Source: an uncultured Pelagibacteraceae bacterium
Lineage (GTDB): Bacteria > Pseudomonadota > Alphaproteobacteria > Pelagibacterales > Pelagibacteraceae
Direction: 5' to 3'
Length of the DNA stretch: 60,224 nt
NCBI GenBank assembly: GCA_902573865.1
Contig: CACGLI010000003.1
Span: 1 to 60,224 of the forward strand
Each line of letters starts with the position of its first letter. Position 1 is the first letter of the stretch. A program made the translations under genes and the position numbers. Positions 17,234-26,465 of this stretch are shown piece by piece. The notes under the pieces were generated by a model. It saw only the letters and a list, made by a program, of their open reading frames with translations. It did not search any database and was not told the DNA's origin.

Positions 17234-18958
17234 TTATTCTTTTTTATCCTTTTTCTTTTTTCCTAAGGCTTTACCAAATATATCTTTTAAGGTAGCCCCT
17301 GACTTAGTCGCTCCAGCGCCGAATTTTTTTAATAAACTTTTTTCTTCATCAATTTGAGCAGCTTTTACACTCAACTTAATCTTTCTAGTTTCAAAATCAA
17401 GCTCAGTTATTTTTGCATCCAAAGAATTTCCAGGTGAGAAAATTTCAGGTCTAGCATCAGCGCTTTCTTTTGCTAAATCTGATTTTTTGATTAAAGAGAT
17501 TAATTTTTTTTCTTTATCTATAGCAACTTTTACCCCAGTTTTTGAAACTTCATAAACTTTAGTAGTAATAATATCATTAACTTTTTTGTTATTTTCTTTA
17601 AACCAATTCATTGGATCTTTCTCTAATGATCTAATTGACAATTTAATTTTTTCATTTTTTATCTCTATCAACTTGACTTTAATTATTTGATTTTTTTTAT
17701 ATTTTTTGATGTCTTCAATATTCTCTTTATATGAAATTTCTTTATAATGGATCATTCCAACAAGTCCATTTTCTAACTCAGCATAAATTGCTTTATCACT
17801 TACACTTTTAATTTTTACTTCCAAAACTTGTCCTATGCTATCATTTATTTTACTCCAAGGATTATCCAATGTTTCTCTGTAAGATAATGAAATTCTTTTG
17901 GCTTCTTTGTCTATTGTTACAATTTTTACTTTTATTTTTTGCGAAGGAGATAAAACTTTACTAGGATCAATGTTTTTATCTGACCATGATAGTTCACTAC
18001 TATGAATAAGTCCCTCAATACCTTCTTCAAGTTTTACAAATACTCCATAATTCATCACTTTGGTTGCTTCACCTTCATAAATTTTTCCTTCTTTATATTT
18101 ATTTCCTAGATTCTCATATGGATCCTCTGTTAAAGCTTTTATAGATGCTGAGACTCTATTTGTTTTTTTATCTATTTTTGTAATTTTTACTTTTAGCTTT
18201 TGGCCAATAGAAACCATGTCTGACGGTTTTTTTACTCTTCCATAACTCAAGTCACTTACATGTAGTAAAGCATCAATTCCATTAATATCAAGAAAGATTC
18301 CCCAGTCAGTTGTCGCTTTGACTCTTGCGTCTTCAACAATGTCTCCTTCTTTTAAGTTTTTAAGAGCTTCCGAAATCTCTGCATTCTTACTTTTTTCTAA
18401 AACGGCCCTTCGACTTGTACAAACATTACCTCTATTTTTATCAATCTTTGTGGCAATTACTTTGATTGGTGTGTTCATGAGATGATCAATTTTTTTCAAT
18501 GGACGAATATCTATTTGTGATGCTGGCATAAAGGTTGGGAGTGAGTCTACTGTACAAATATAACCACCTTTAACTTTTCCGGTAATGTACCCAGTCAATT
18601 CCTCTTGAGACTCAAATACCTTTTCCATCTTTTTCCATGCATTGACTCTTCTTGCTTTCTCTCTACTTATTACTATTTCACCTTTGAAACTTTCTACTCG
18701 TTCAAGAAAAACATCAATTTTACTTCCCACTTTTAATTTACTTATTTCATCATCAAATTTAAATTCTTCTACAGGGATCATACCTTCCATTTTAGCCTTA
18801 ACATCGCAAATTATAAAATTTTTTGTAATTTCAGTTATTGTAGCTTTTATGATCTCATTTTCGATAAGTTTTCTATCTTTAAAATCTTTATCTAGTAAAC
18901 TCTCAAATTCCTTGTGAGCTTTAGAATTATGTACTTTTAGGTTTTCTTCTAAAGCCAT
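17234..18958 (-). CDS. rpsA: 30S ribosomal protein S1
   Basis: 574 aa, near the usual length, with six consecutive S1 (OB-fold) repeats; e.g. GIFLDINGIDALLHVSDLSYG and GVFVKLEEGIEGLIHSSELSW in the middle repeats. The C-terminus is Lys-rich. Binds mRNA on the 30S subunit. Preceded by cmk with a 1-nt gap and followed at once by ihfB. Confidence 0.95.
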   Translation of the reverse strand: MALEENLKVHNSKAHKEFESLLDKDFKDRKLIENEIIKATITEITKNFIICDVKAKMEGMIPVEEFKFDDEISKLKVGSKIDVFLERVESFKGEIVISREKARRVNAWKKMEKVFESQEELTGYITGKVKGGYICTVDSLPTFMPASQIDIRPLKKIDHLMNTPIKVIATKIDKNRGNVCTSRRAVLEKSKNAEISEALKNLKEGDIVEDARVKATTDWGIFLDINGIDALLHVSDLSYGRVKKPSDMVSIGQKLKVKITKIDKKTNRVSASIKALTEDPYENLGNKYKEGKIYEGEATKVMNYGVFVKLEEGIEGLIHSSELSWSDKNIDPSKVLSPSQKIKVKIVTIDKEAKRISLSYRETLDNPWSKINDSIGQVLEVKIKSVSDKAIYAELENGLVGMIHYKEISYKENIEDIKKYKKNQIIKVKLIEIKNEKIKLSIRSLEKDPMNWFKENNKKVNDIITTKVYEVSKTGVKVAIDKEKKLISLIKKSDLAKESADARPEIFSPGNSLDAKITELDFETRKIKLSVKAAQIDEEKSLLKKFGAGATKSGATLKDIFGKALGKKKKDKKE

Positions 18959-18959
18959 A

Positions 18960-19604
18960 TTATTTTATTTTACTCTCTATTTTTTTTTTCATTTTTAATA
19001 ATACTTCATTAATATTTAATTTAGCCGTATTGATGTACACTGAGTCCGGATGTCTTTCAAGTTTTGAATGTCTACGATTTTTATCTGTAAAATCACGCTT
19101 TTTGAGATCTAAATAGACTTTACTCAACGATGTTTTGTCTCCCTTTTTTTTATTTTGTATCCAGCGTCTTTTTGCTGCTATCCTGAGGGGTTTACAAACT
19201 ATGTAAAATTTAAGATCTGCTTTTGGAAATATTTTAGCGCCATCTCTACCTTCAATAACAACTCTCTTATATTTTTCTACATAACTTTTTTGAAATTGAT
19301 TTGTTATAATACTTCTTATTTTTTTATCTTTAGCTATTTCTGAAGTAAATGACGAAATTTTAGTCGAGTGTAAATTTAATATTCTTAATTTTTTATAGTT
19401 TAATTTCTTAAAAATTTTTTTAAGAAACTCATATTTTTTTCGAGGGTTTTTCTCTAAAATTTTTTTTGCTGCATATCGATAAAGTAAACCTGAAAATAAA
19501 ACGGACATAGAAAATTTTTTTCCAATAAGGTTTGCTACAGTGCTTTTACCAGATCCACTAGGCCCATCTATTACTATTAAAAATTTTTTTTTATTTTTTT
19601 TCAA
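18960..19604 (-). CDS. cmk: Cytidylate kinase
   Basis: 214 aa NMP kinase. P-loop GPSGSGKST at 14-22, the VIEGRDGAKIFPKA block of CMP kinases (family GRDIG...FP), and the lid-region Arg residues (RWIQNKKKGD). Phosphorylates CMP/dCMP. A TTG start is used: it lies a few bases after an unusually strong GGGAGG site inside the 3' end of aroA, and no ATG fits. Confidence 0.88.
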   Translation of the reverse strand: MKKNKKKFLIVIDGPSGSGKSTVANLIGKKFSMSVLFSGLLYRYAAKKILEKNPRKKYEFLKKIFKKLNYKKLRILNLHSTKISSFTSEIAKDKKIRSIITNQFQKSYVEKYKRVVIEGRDGAKIFPKADLKFYIVCKPLRIAAKRRWIQNKKKGDKTSLSKVYLDLKKRDFTDKNRRHSKLERHPDSVYINTAKLNINEVLLKMKKKIESKIK

Positions 19605-20928
19605 ATTTCCCTCCCAGCTGCTTAATAATTTTTAAAAAGGAGGGTGAAGATGTAAAAACTGTTTCAAAATTTTTAATACTAGTTTGAGCACCCGAGATCA
19701 ATGCTAAGACTGAAGCCGACATACAAATCCTGTGGTCCTTTAAATTTGGAACTTTTAGAGTTTTATCTTTATAATCCTTTTTTTTTGCTCCTTTAATCTG
19801 AACAGTACCTTTTCTATAGACAAATGGAACGCCAAGTTTTTGTATTATCTTTTTCATTTCGTTTACTCTATCACTTTCTTTATTTTTTAAATCTTCTAAA
19901 CCTTTAAATACTGATTTTCCTGGAGTGAGTGCGGCTATGACGAATAATATTGGAAATTCATCAACCATTGATGAAAAATCTTTAGCCGGAGAAAAGATTG
20001 GTCTGAGCTTACTACTTTTTACTATCAAATCTCCAACAATTTCTCCATTCATTGTTTTTTTATTTTTCATATAGATTCTCGCTCCACTTTTTTTTAAAGT
20101 TTTATAAAAACCTATTCTTCTTGGATTTAATCCAACACTTTTAATTTTAAGAGTTGATTTTTCGTTTAATAAAGTTAAAGCTGCAAAAAAAGCTGCAGAA
20201 CTTGGATCGTTTGGAATTTGAATTTTAAAGTTTTCTAGGCTTTTTTTTCCATATATTTTTAAGTGATCATTTTTTATTATTTTAAATACCTCTTTATTAT
20301 TTTTAATCATATTTTCAGTATGATTTCTGGATGCCATTTTTTCATAAATATTAGTTGTGCCAAAAGAGTTGATAGCAGCGAGAATACATGCGGATTTTAA
20401 TTGGGCACTAGTTCCAGAGGTAAAATTTATTCCCACTGGCATCTCGGATGCAATTAATGTTAAAGGAAAAGTTTTTTTTCCTTTAGGATAAAAACTTGCC
20501 CCAAACATGCTTAATAAAGAAATTAACTTGCTCATATTTCTTTTTCTTAATGATTTGTCGCCATTTAATTTAACTTGGATATCTGGATTAGTTGAGAGCA
20601 AACCAGTAATAAGTCTTGCAGCAGTTCCACTATTTTGAAAGTTTAATTCAGTGTTCCTCTTAGTGAATGCTGATCCAACTCCTTTTCCAAAAATCTTATA
20701 TTCACCCTTTGCAATTTTTATGATTTTATAATTTAGTTTTTTTAAACATTTTATTGTTGAAAGAACATCTTCCGATTCTAAAACATTTTTAGCCTGAGAA
20801 ATATCTTCACAAATACATCCAAGAATAAAACTTCTTATTGAGATAGATTTATCAGGGTCTGGTCTAATTGTTTTTGAGAACCTCTTGATTTTTTTGGTTA
20901 AACTTAGTGAAAAACTTTTATCTGGCAT
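19591..20928 (-). CDS. aroA: 3-phosphoshikimate 1-carboxyvinyltransferase (EPSP synthase)
   Basis: 445 aa from the ATG at 20928 (a TTG one codon earlier is less likely). Recognisable blocks: PDKSISIR (26-32 region), NSGTAARL, GDKSLRKR, GTSAQLKSA, DPSSAAF, DEFPILFV, GLEDLKNKESDR, DHRICMS. Several invariant residues differ: the His of DKSISHR is Ile, the Pro of RxRPM is Asn. Sixth step of the shikimate pathway. Overlaps cmk by 14 nt. Confidence 0.87.
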   Translation of the reverse strand: MPDKSFSLSLTKKIKRFSKTIRPDPDKSISIRSFILGCICEDISQAKNVLESEDVLSTIKCLKKLNYKIIKIAKGEYKIFGKGVGSAFTKRNTELNFQNSGTAARLITGLLSTNPDIQVKLNGDKSLRKRNMSKLISLLSMFGASFYPKGKKTFPLTLIASEMPVGINFTSGTSAQLKSACILAAINSFGTTNIYEKMASRNHTENMIKNNKEVFKIIKNDHLKIYGKKSLENFKIQIPNDPSSAAFFAALTLLNEKSTLKIKSVGLNPRRIGFYKTLKKSGARIYMKNKKTMNGEIVGDLIVKSSKLRPIFSPAKDFSSMVDEFPILFVIAALTPGKSVFKGLEDLKNKESDRVNEMKKIIQKLGVPFVYRKGTVQIKGAKKKDYKDKTLKVPNLKDHRICMSASVLALISGAQTSIKNFETVFTSSPSFLKIIKQLGGKFEKK

Positions 20929-20934
20929 CAAAGT

Positions 20935-21693
20935 TTAATAATTGTATTGATTACCAAAATATAATTCAATTGCTTTTGATGATTTTAAAATTTCTTTTGG
21001 AGTTCCTTTAGCAATAATGCTTTGTTCACCTAATACATAAGCTCTATCTACTATATCAAATAAATTTTTAACCTGGTGATCTGTAATCAAGATTGCACAT
21101 CCAAAGGTCTGTATTTTCAAAATGTATTTTTGAATATCTTGAACCACTATTGGGTCCAAAGCAGCCATCGGTTCATCGAGTAATATTACTTTTGGTTTAT
21201 TGATTAAAACTCTGGCCATCATTAATCTTCTAACCTCTCCCCCAGATAAAACATTGCTGTTAATATTTCTTAAATGTTGAAGATTAAACTCATCTAGAAG
21301 ATTTTCTGTAAGTTCAATTTGTTTTTTCTCATCTTTGATACTTAATTGACAAATACCAAGAAGGTTATCATAGACTGACATGCCAAAAACACTTCGATGT
21401 TGACTTAAGTAACCAATGCCATCTTTTGCTCTTTCTTGAATGGGTTTGTCTGTAATATCATTATTTTTTAAAAAAATTTTTCCAGTATCTGGTGAATTTT
21501 CTCCAATAATAGTGCTATAAAGTGTAGATTTTCCAGAACCATTAGGCCCAAGCAATCCAACAATTTCTCCTGGAAACATTTCTATAGATATTTTTTTTAA
21601 TATTGGTCTTCCATCAAACGATTTACTAATATCTTTTAATTGAAATATCGGCTTGTCCTTTTTGAATTTAATTATTCGGAATCCTTTTTTCAT
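20935..21693 (-). CDS. lptB: Lipopolysaccharide export ABC ATPase
   Basis: 252 aa ABC ATPase: Walker A GPNGSGKST, Q-loop LSQHRSVFG, signature LSGGEVRR, Walker B VILLDEPMAALDP, switch His TDHQV. The ERAKDGIGYLSQ segment and LptC next door identify it as LptB, which powers LPS transport from the inner membrane. About 15 extra N-terminal residues precede the usual start. Overlaps lptC by 4 nt. Confidence 0.93.
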   Translation of the reverse strand: MKKGFRIIKFKKDKPIFQLKDISKSFDGRPILKKISIEMFPGEIVGLLGPNGSGKSTLYSTIIGENSPDTGKIFLKNNDITDKPIQERAKDGIGYLSQHRSVFGMSVYDNLLGICQLSIKDEKKQIELTENLLDEFNLQHLRNINSNVLSGGEVRRLMMARVLINKPKVILLDEPMAALDPIVVQDIQKYILKIQTFGCAILITDHQVKNLFDIVDRAYVLGEQSIIAKGTPKEILKSSKAIELYFGNQYNY

Positions 21694-22259
21694 TGTTGTT
21701 TCAACTTAACATCAATTTGATCGTTATCAAACATTGAAATGTCCAATGTTTCTTTTTTTAAATCAAATTCCAATTTATCTGCGGTAAGCTCACCTTTTTT
21801 ACCTAAACTTTGGACATTTCCATATACAGTCAACATACTTTTAGTATTTAAATAATCAAGATTATCAGCGTATAAAAAATTTTTTTCATACTCAGCTTTA
21901 ATATTATCCCTAAACTCTATATCAAACGTTTTGTTATTGTAGTTTCCATAGTCACCATTTACTTTTAAAATTGTTCCATCTTTAAAGTAAAAGATAGCTG
22001 ACATAATTTTCATATTAATTAATTCAGGTGCATCAATATCAAATTCTGCATTTTTTGACTTAATTACAAATCTATTACCACTTAAATCAAAACCAGTATA
22101 TTCTACATTTTCAAAGGTATTTTTCTTTTCGTCTTCAGTTTGGGTCTGTATTTGTTTCTCTAGAGGCTCATTATTATAATAAGTTAGATAAATTAAGATT
22201 AAAGAAATTAAAAGTAAACTAATTTGAACTGTCTTTATAATTTTTCTTTTTTTTTTCAC
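21690..22259 (-). CDS. lptC: LPS export protein LptC
   Basis: 189 aa. A single N-terminal TM (~9-28) is followed by a periplasmic beta-jellyroll-type domain with the pattern of LptC/OstA-like repeats (GDYGNYNNKTFDIEFRDNIKA, ADNLDYL, GELTADKLEFDL). GTG start overlapping the kdsD stop (GTGA). In most proteobacteria lptA separates lptC from lptB; here the two overlap directly. Confidence 0.85.
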   Translation of the reverse strand: MKKKRKIIKTVQISLLLISLILIYLTYYNNEPLEKQIQTQTEDEKKNTFENVEYTGFDLSGNRFVIKSKNAEFDIDAPELINMKIMSAIFYFKDGTILKVNGDYGNYNNKTFDIEFRDNIKAEYEKNFLYADNLDYLNTKSMLTVYGNVQSLGKKGELTADKLEFDLKKETLDISMFDNDQIDVKLKQQ

Positions 22260-23230
22260 TTTATCCCAAAATTTAATAAATGATGCATATGTAAAACGCC
22301 CTTTAATTTCTTCTGACTCATATTTTTGGAATTTTTTGCACCTATTAGAAGAGAAGTTATCCGTTTTTCATTCATAATTGATAAGGCCTTAGAAGCTGGT
22401 AAATCTCCATCTATCACAAGAGGATTTTTTTTCATAAATTTGTAAATTTTTTCATTTTTAGAATATTTTTGAATACCTCTACGCGCGTCTCCATCTGAAA
22501 TAATTCCTTTTATCATACTGTTCTGAGTTACAACTACAATTCCTAGATTTTTCTTTGTTATGACTTTAATCGCTTCTGATATATTAGAATTAATATTTAT
22601 GACTGGCATTTTTTTACCAACCACCATTATATCTTTAACCGTGGTCAAAACCTGACCTATACTTCCACCTGGATGAAAAAGTCTAAATTTTTCTTTCGAA
22701 AATTTTTTCTTATGCATTAGCGCTACAGCTAAGCAGTCTCCAAACAATAAAGTTATAGTAGTAGAGGTTGTGGGGACCATTTTTGTTGGGTCAGCTTCTA
22801 GCACTTTTGGTAAAAGAATTTTTATGTCACTGGCTTTTAATAAATTGCTGTCTTTTTTTGATGCCACACCTATAATTTTTATATTAAATCTATTTCCAAA
22901 TTTTAAAAGATTATTTAATTCCACTGTGTTTCCTGAATATGAAAATATCAATAATATATCTTTTCTTTCGATTTGCCCAAGATCTCCGTGATTAAAATCA
23001 GGACTTAAAAAAAATGAAGGAACACCAACCGAAGACAAGGTTGCAGAAATTTTTCTCGCAATTATACCGCTCTTACCAATCCCGACTGTAATGATTTTTC
23101 CCTTACAATTAGAAATTAATTCAGTAGCTTTAATAAAGTCTTTATTTAATACCTGATTAATTTTTTTTAATTCATTAATCTGTGTAAAAGCAGATTTTTT
23201 TACAATGCTTAAATAATTATTTTTTTTCAT
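22256..23230 (-). CDS. kdsD: Arabinose-5-phosphate isomerase (KpsF/GutQ family)
   Basis: 324 aa. N-terminal SIS sugar-isomerase domain (VGIGKSGIIARKISATLSS, FSYSGNT, HPGGSIGQ) followed by two CBS domains (~200-324). Makes arabinose-5-phosphate, the precursor of KDO for LPS; kdsB for CMP-KDO is at 45989-46729. Overlaps rnd by 1 nt and lptC by 4 nt. Confidence 0.92.
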   Translation of the reverse strand: MKKNNYLSIVKKSAFTQINELKKINQVLNKDFIKATELISNCKGKIITVGIGKSGIIARKISATLSSVGVPSFFLSPDFNHGDLGQIERKDILLIFSYSGNTVELNNLLKFGNRFNIKIIGVASKKDSNLLKASDIKILLPKVLEADPTKMVPTTSTTITLLFGDCLAVALMHKKKFSKEKFRLFHPGGSIGQVLTTVKDIMVVGKKMPVININSNISEAIKVITKKNLGIVVVTQNSMIKGIISDGDARRGIQKYSKNEKIYKFMKKNPLVIDGDLPASKALSIMNEKRITSLLIGAKNSKNMSQKKLKGVLHMHHLLNFGIK

Positions 23231-23853
23231 TAATGTTCAAAAATATCAAATTTAAAACCCGATTGATCTAGTTCAATTCTTGTATCTAAAAAATTAATAC
23301 ATTTTTTATATAGTTCAAATCTATTTTCTCTTTTAAGCATTTTTTCTAATTCACTTTTAATTTTATGTAAATAAATTACGTCGTTTGCAGCATATTCTAA
23401 TTGTTTACCAGTCATGTCATTAATATTTCTATTCCAATCACTGCTACCCTGTCTTTTATCTAAATTTTTATTACAGAATTCATAAACAAGATTTTTTAAT
23501 CCGTGTTGATCTGTATAAGTTCGCACGCATTTGGAAGCTATTTTTGTATCGAAAATATTTTGAATTTTACATTTTAAAAAATACTCGATAGCACTCTTGT
23601 CAAATCTTAAAAAATGTCCAATTTTTATTATATCTTTATTTTCTAAAACTGAGATTAAATTTGGCGCTTGGTAACTTTTTTTATCTGGTTGGATGATGTA
23701 AACATCGCTATTCTGCCCACAAATCTGAATGAGACTAAGCTTATCTCTTTCTGGTATTTTTAAACCAGTCGCCTCTGTATCTATTGCTACGCTTTCTTTA
23801 AAAGAACTGGCTACTTCTTTTGATATGTCACCTTGAATTTTATGTATTTTCAT
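23230..23853 (-). CDS. rnd: RNase D-like 3'-5' exonuclease (short form)
   Basis: 207 aa, only the DEDDy exonuclease domain: IDTEATG (first Asp, Glu), GHFLRFDKSAIEYF (second Asp), and YAANDVIYL (Tyr and last Asp). The HRDC domains of full-length RNase D are absent, which is the common short alphaproteobacterial type. Probably trims stable RNA 3' ends. First gene of the leftward superoperon, divergent from the dehydrogenase gene at 23872. Confidence 0.87.
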   Translation of the reverse strand: MKIHKIQGDISKEVASSFKESVAIDTEATGLKIPERDKLSLIQICGQNSDVYIIQPDKKSYQAPNLISVLENKDIIKIGHFLRFDKSAIEYFLKCKIQNIFDTKIASKCVRTYTDQHGLKNLVYEFCNKNLDKRQGSSDWNRNINDMTGKQLEYAANDVIYLHKIKSELEKMLKRENRFELYKKCINFLDTRIELDQSGFKFDIFEH

Positions 23854-23871
23854 ATACCTATTCTAATTACC

Positions 23872-24816
23872 ATGAACAATCACCCAATAGCAACAATCCT
23901 TGGCGGTGGAGGATTTATAGGCAGATATCTTGTCCGAAATTTGTCAAAGAATAATTACAGGTGCTTTATACCCACAAGAAAACCTTATTTAAAAGGATAT
24001 TTAAAAACTCAATCAACTCCTGGGGCTGTCGAACTTTTTGAGTTAAATTCTAAAAATTATTTTAAATTAGAAGAGTCCATAAAAAACTCAGATGTAGTAA
24101 TTAATTTAATTGGGATACTTTATGAAAATAGAAAACAAAAATTTGATAAGATACATGTAGATATCCCTGAACTAGTTTCTAATATGTGTAAAAAATATGG
24201 TGTGAAGAAATTTATTCATGTAAGCGCAATAGGAGCAAACCCTGAGTCAAAATCAAGATACCAACAATCAAAATTTAGAGGTGAACAAGTTGCATTATCA
24301 AATTTCGATCAAACAATTATTATAAGACCTAGTGTTGTGTGTGGAGCTGAGGATAATTTTACAAATTTATTTTCTAAACTTAGTTTTTCCCCAATAATTC
24401 CATTAGTTGGTATAAATTATAAATTTCAACCAATTATGGTAACCGATGTTGCTGATGCAATAATGAAGTCTATTTTAAGTAAGAGTTCCGCTGGTAAGAT
24501 TTATGAAATTGGTGGTCCTAAAATAATTAGTTTTGGTGACATGGTTAAATCAATAATGAAAACTATTGGCAAAAAAAGAATGGTGATTGAAATGCCCATG
24601 CCGATTGCAAAAATACAGAGTTCTGTATTAAGCTTACTTCCAATGGCACCAATACTTACTCGAGACCAGTGTGAAATTTTGTCAGAGTCTGATAATGTTG
24701 TATCAGGTAATCATTCGTCTTTAAAAGATTTGGGTATCGAGCCGACTGATGTAGAAAAAGCGATGAAGAAATGGCTTTGGAGATTTAGAGAGGGCGGTCA
24801 GTTCGCTAAAATTTAA
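23872..24816 (+). CDS. Complex I NDUFA9-like NAD(P)-binding protein
   Basis: 314 aa from the ATG at 23872; an in-frame start at 23833 would run into rnd and lacks support. Rossmann nucleotide loop GGGGFIGRYLVRNL, atypical SDR fold, VSAIGANPESKSRYQQSKFRGE (Tyr/Lys active-site region) and IIRPSVVCG. This pattern matches NAD-dependent epimerase-like proteins related to the mitochondrial complex I subunit NDUFA9, common in alphaproteobacteria. A role in complex I assembly or quinone metabolism is inferred. Confidence 0.85.
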   Translation: MNNHPIATILGGGGFIGRYLVRNLSKNNYRCFIPTRKPYLKGYLKTQSTPGAVELFELNSKNYFKLEESIKNSDVVINLIGILYENRKQKFDKIHVDIPELVSNMCKKYGVKKFIHVSAIGANPESKSRYQQSKFRGEQVALSNFDQTIIIRPSVVCGAEDNFTNLFSKLSFSPIIPLVGINYKFQPIMVTDVADAIMKSILSKSSAGKIYEIGGPKIISFGDMVKSIMKTIGKKRMVIEMPMPIAKIQSSVLSLLPMAPILTRDQCEILSESDNVVSGNHSSLKDLGIEPTDVEKAMKKWLWRFREGGQFAKI

Positions 24817-25160
24817 TGAAAAGTATTACTTTAATTTCAGGTTATATTTATCTTTTTTTAGCAATCATATCAGGAATAGCTTCTAATAGTTTTTTAAAAA
24901 CTACAGAAAGTTTTACAAAACTTTATCCAACAATTTTTTGCATCACAAGTATTGTTGTTTGTATTTTTTGTTTATCAAAAGCTATGACTATAATACCTGT
25001 TGGATTTACTTATGCGACTTACGGTGCGTTAACGATAACAGCAGTTACTTTGTTTGGTATATTTAAATACAATCAAATTCCTAATCTTTATGGTACTGTT
25101 GGATTAATTTTGATTGTTTCAGGAGTTATACTTTTAAACCTTTTTGGTAAATTAAAGTAA
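24816..25160 (+). CDS. Small multidrug resistance (SMR/EmrE-SugE) transporter
   Basis: 114 aa with four TM segments. A Glu in TM1, which carries the coupling Glu14 in EmrE, is not in the usual place here; TM1 reads SGYIYLFLAIISGIASNSFLKTTESF with the Glu at its end. IPVGFTYATYGALTI corresponds to the conserved PVGxAYAxWxGxG. Its start overlaps the upstream stop (TAATG). Export of cationic compounds or guanidinium is possible, but the shifted Glu leaves the substrate open. Confidence 0.8.
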   Translation: MKSITLISGYIYLFLAIISGIASNSFLKTTESFTKLYPTIFCITSIVVCIFCLSKAMTIIPVGFTYATYGALTITAVTLFGIFKYNQIPNLYGTVGLILIVSGVILLNLFGKLK

Positions 25161-25161
25161 A

Positions 25162-25185
25162 CCCCTGATGTTTTTAAATCAGGGG
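25162..25185. terminator. Bidirectional intrinsic terminator
   Basis: CCCCTGAT (25162-25169) and ATCAGGGG (25178-25185) form an 8-bp stem with an 8-nt loop. T-rich sequence follows on both strands, and it lies between the convergent SMR and 65-aa genes. Confidence 0.75.
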
Positions 25186-25204
25186 CATTTAATTACTTTA
25201 TAAA

Positions 25205-25402
25205 CTAATTATTTAAAGATGCTGTGATAGGTTCTTTATTTTTGTTAGCTCTTTTTTCAGCGATTTTTTTCTCGATACTAGCTATCTTTAGATCAATCTT
25301 TGATAGTTTTTTTTGTTTAGTGCTTATCTTATTTTTAAGCTTATCGATTGATTTTAGTATTTTTTTCTTTTTCTTTTCGTTTTTTTTTAACTTTTTTTTC
25401 AT
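25205..25402 (-). CDS. Lys-rich coiled-coil small protein
   Basis: 65 aa, about 40% Lys, with heptad spacing of Ile/Leu from ~15 to 52 that predicts a coiled coil. A strong ribosome-binding site (GGAGGA) stands 6-7 nt before the ATG and a terminator follows, so it is probably expressed as its own unit. No family recognised; nucleic-acid binding is possible from charge alone. Confidence 0.65.
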   Translation of the reverse strand: MKKKLKKNEKKKKKILKSIDKLKNKISTKQKKLSKIDLKIASIEKKIAEKRANKNKEPITASLNN

Positions 25403-25445
25403 ATTGTTCCTCCAAAAAAGAAAAATCTAAAATAATCTTAAAAAT

Positions 25446-25491
25446 TTTTCAACTGAAATTAAGAAAAATCTTTTAAACTAAAAGTTGAAAA
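25446..25491 (-). terminator. A/T-rich inverted repeat between diacylglycerol-kinase-like gene and 65-aa gene
   Basis: TTTTCAACT (25446-25454) and AGTTGAAAA (25483-25491) can pair over 9 bp around a 28-nt loop that itself contains AATCTTTT/AAAAGATT-like complementarity. It could end the upstream kinase transcript, but the low GC makes this weak. Confidence 0.3.
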
Positions 25492-25504
25492 GATTTAGAA
25501 AATC

Positions 25505-26401
25505 CTACGGAACTAATAAATTTATAAATCTGTCTGTTTTTTGGATTTCAAGACTGTTTACGTAACCACAATTTTCACCATCAACTTGTGATAGAACTTT
25601 ATTGTTTACACCATTTATTTTTAATCTGATCAATTCTTTTTTAATTACACTTTTTGCAGGAGTTAAGTCGCCTTTGGTTAAAATTAACCAAACATAATAA
25701 AGTAATTTTATTCTGGTCAGGTCTTTAAATATGTAAGCCACTATCCTGTTTTCAAATATATTGGTATCATTAGTTATAGAATGGGGACCAGCATAGTATT
25801 TTGAATTAGTACATAAAATCCAATCAGCCATAATTTTTTCATTATCTACCTTAACCTCCATTTTATTATTTTTTAAAAATAAAAAATGCTGAAAACCTTT
25901 TAAAGCGAAAATTACTTTTCCAAGATACTTTTTAATATTAGTATTTATGGACTCAACAATTCGAGAGTCAAAACCTACACCAGCCATCAAGAAAAAGTAC
26001 TTATCATTTATTTTTGCTAATGAAATTTTCTTATGATTATCTGATACTAGGACGTTGTAAATCTCCTCCGCCTTTTTCTTAATTTGAGTTTCTATTTGTA
26101 AAATATTTGCAGTGCCAGCAGGTATGTATCCAACTAATTTGTCTTTTAGATTATCACTTTTAAACATTTCATTAATACCAAAACATACGCTCCCGTCACC
26201 GCCAGCAAATACTAACCGATCAAATTTTTTATTAGACAATTCTTTAAATACATTCCTTGCATGATCTTCGCTTTCGGTTTTAAAAAGATCTACAATATGA
26301 TTTTTTTCTAAAAGATTAATGACCTTGTTAATTAATTTAAGTTTTCTACCACCTGCTGCATTTGCGTTAAATATCACCGCAAAATTCAATTTTTTATTCA
26401 T
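25505..26401 (-). CDS. Diacylglycerol kinase-family lipid kinase
   Basis: 298 aa. DAGK catalytic domain: NANAAGG at ~13, FAGGDGSVCFGINEM (GGDG nucleotide motif), and GTANIL, followed by a YegS-like beta-rich C-terminal domain. It is divergent from plcP-agt with only a short shared promoter region. Phosphorylation of diacylglycerol released by PlcP would return it to phosphatidate, but related proteins also phosphorylate other lipids. Confidence 0.82.
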   Translation of the reverse strand: MNKKLNFAVIFNANAAGGRKLKLINKVINLLEKNHIVDLFKTESEDHARNVFKELSNKKFDRLVFAGGDGSVCFGINEMFKSDNLKDKLVGYIPAGTANILQIETQIKKKAEEIYNVLVSDNHKKISLAKINDKYFFLMAGVGFDSRIVESINTNIKKYLGKVIFALKGFQHFLFLKNNKMEVKVDNEKIMADWILCTNSKYYAGPHSITNDTNIFENRIVAYIFKDLTRIKLLYYVWLILTKGDLTPAKSVIKKELIRLKINGVNNKVLSQVDGENCGYVNSLEIQKTDRFINLLVP

Positions 26402-26403
26402 AT

Positions 26404-26421
26404 TTTAACAATTCTGTAACA
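26404..26421 (+). promoter_or_regulatory. Candidate Pho box upstream of plcP
   Basis: TTTAACA (26404-26410) and TGTAACA (26415-26421) are direct repeats with 4-nt spacing, an 11-bp period as in PhoB sites. They match the repeats before pstS and the arsC operon and point towards plcP. A TATGAT at 26426 is close, so the -10 is uncertain. Confidence 0.5.
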
Positions 26422-26465
26422 TATTTATGATTCTACTTGTACTAGAGATTCGTTTTATAAAAAAT

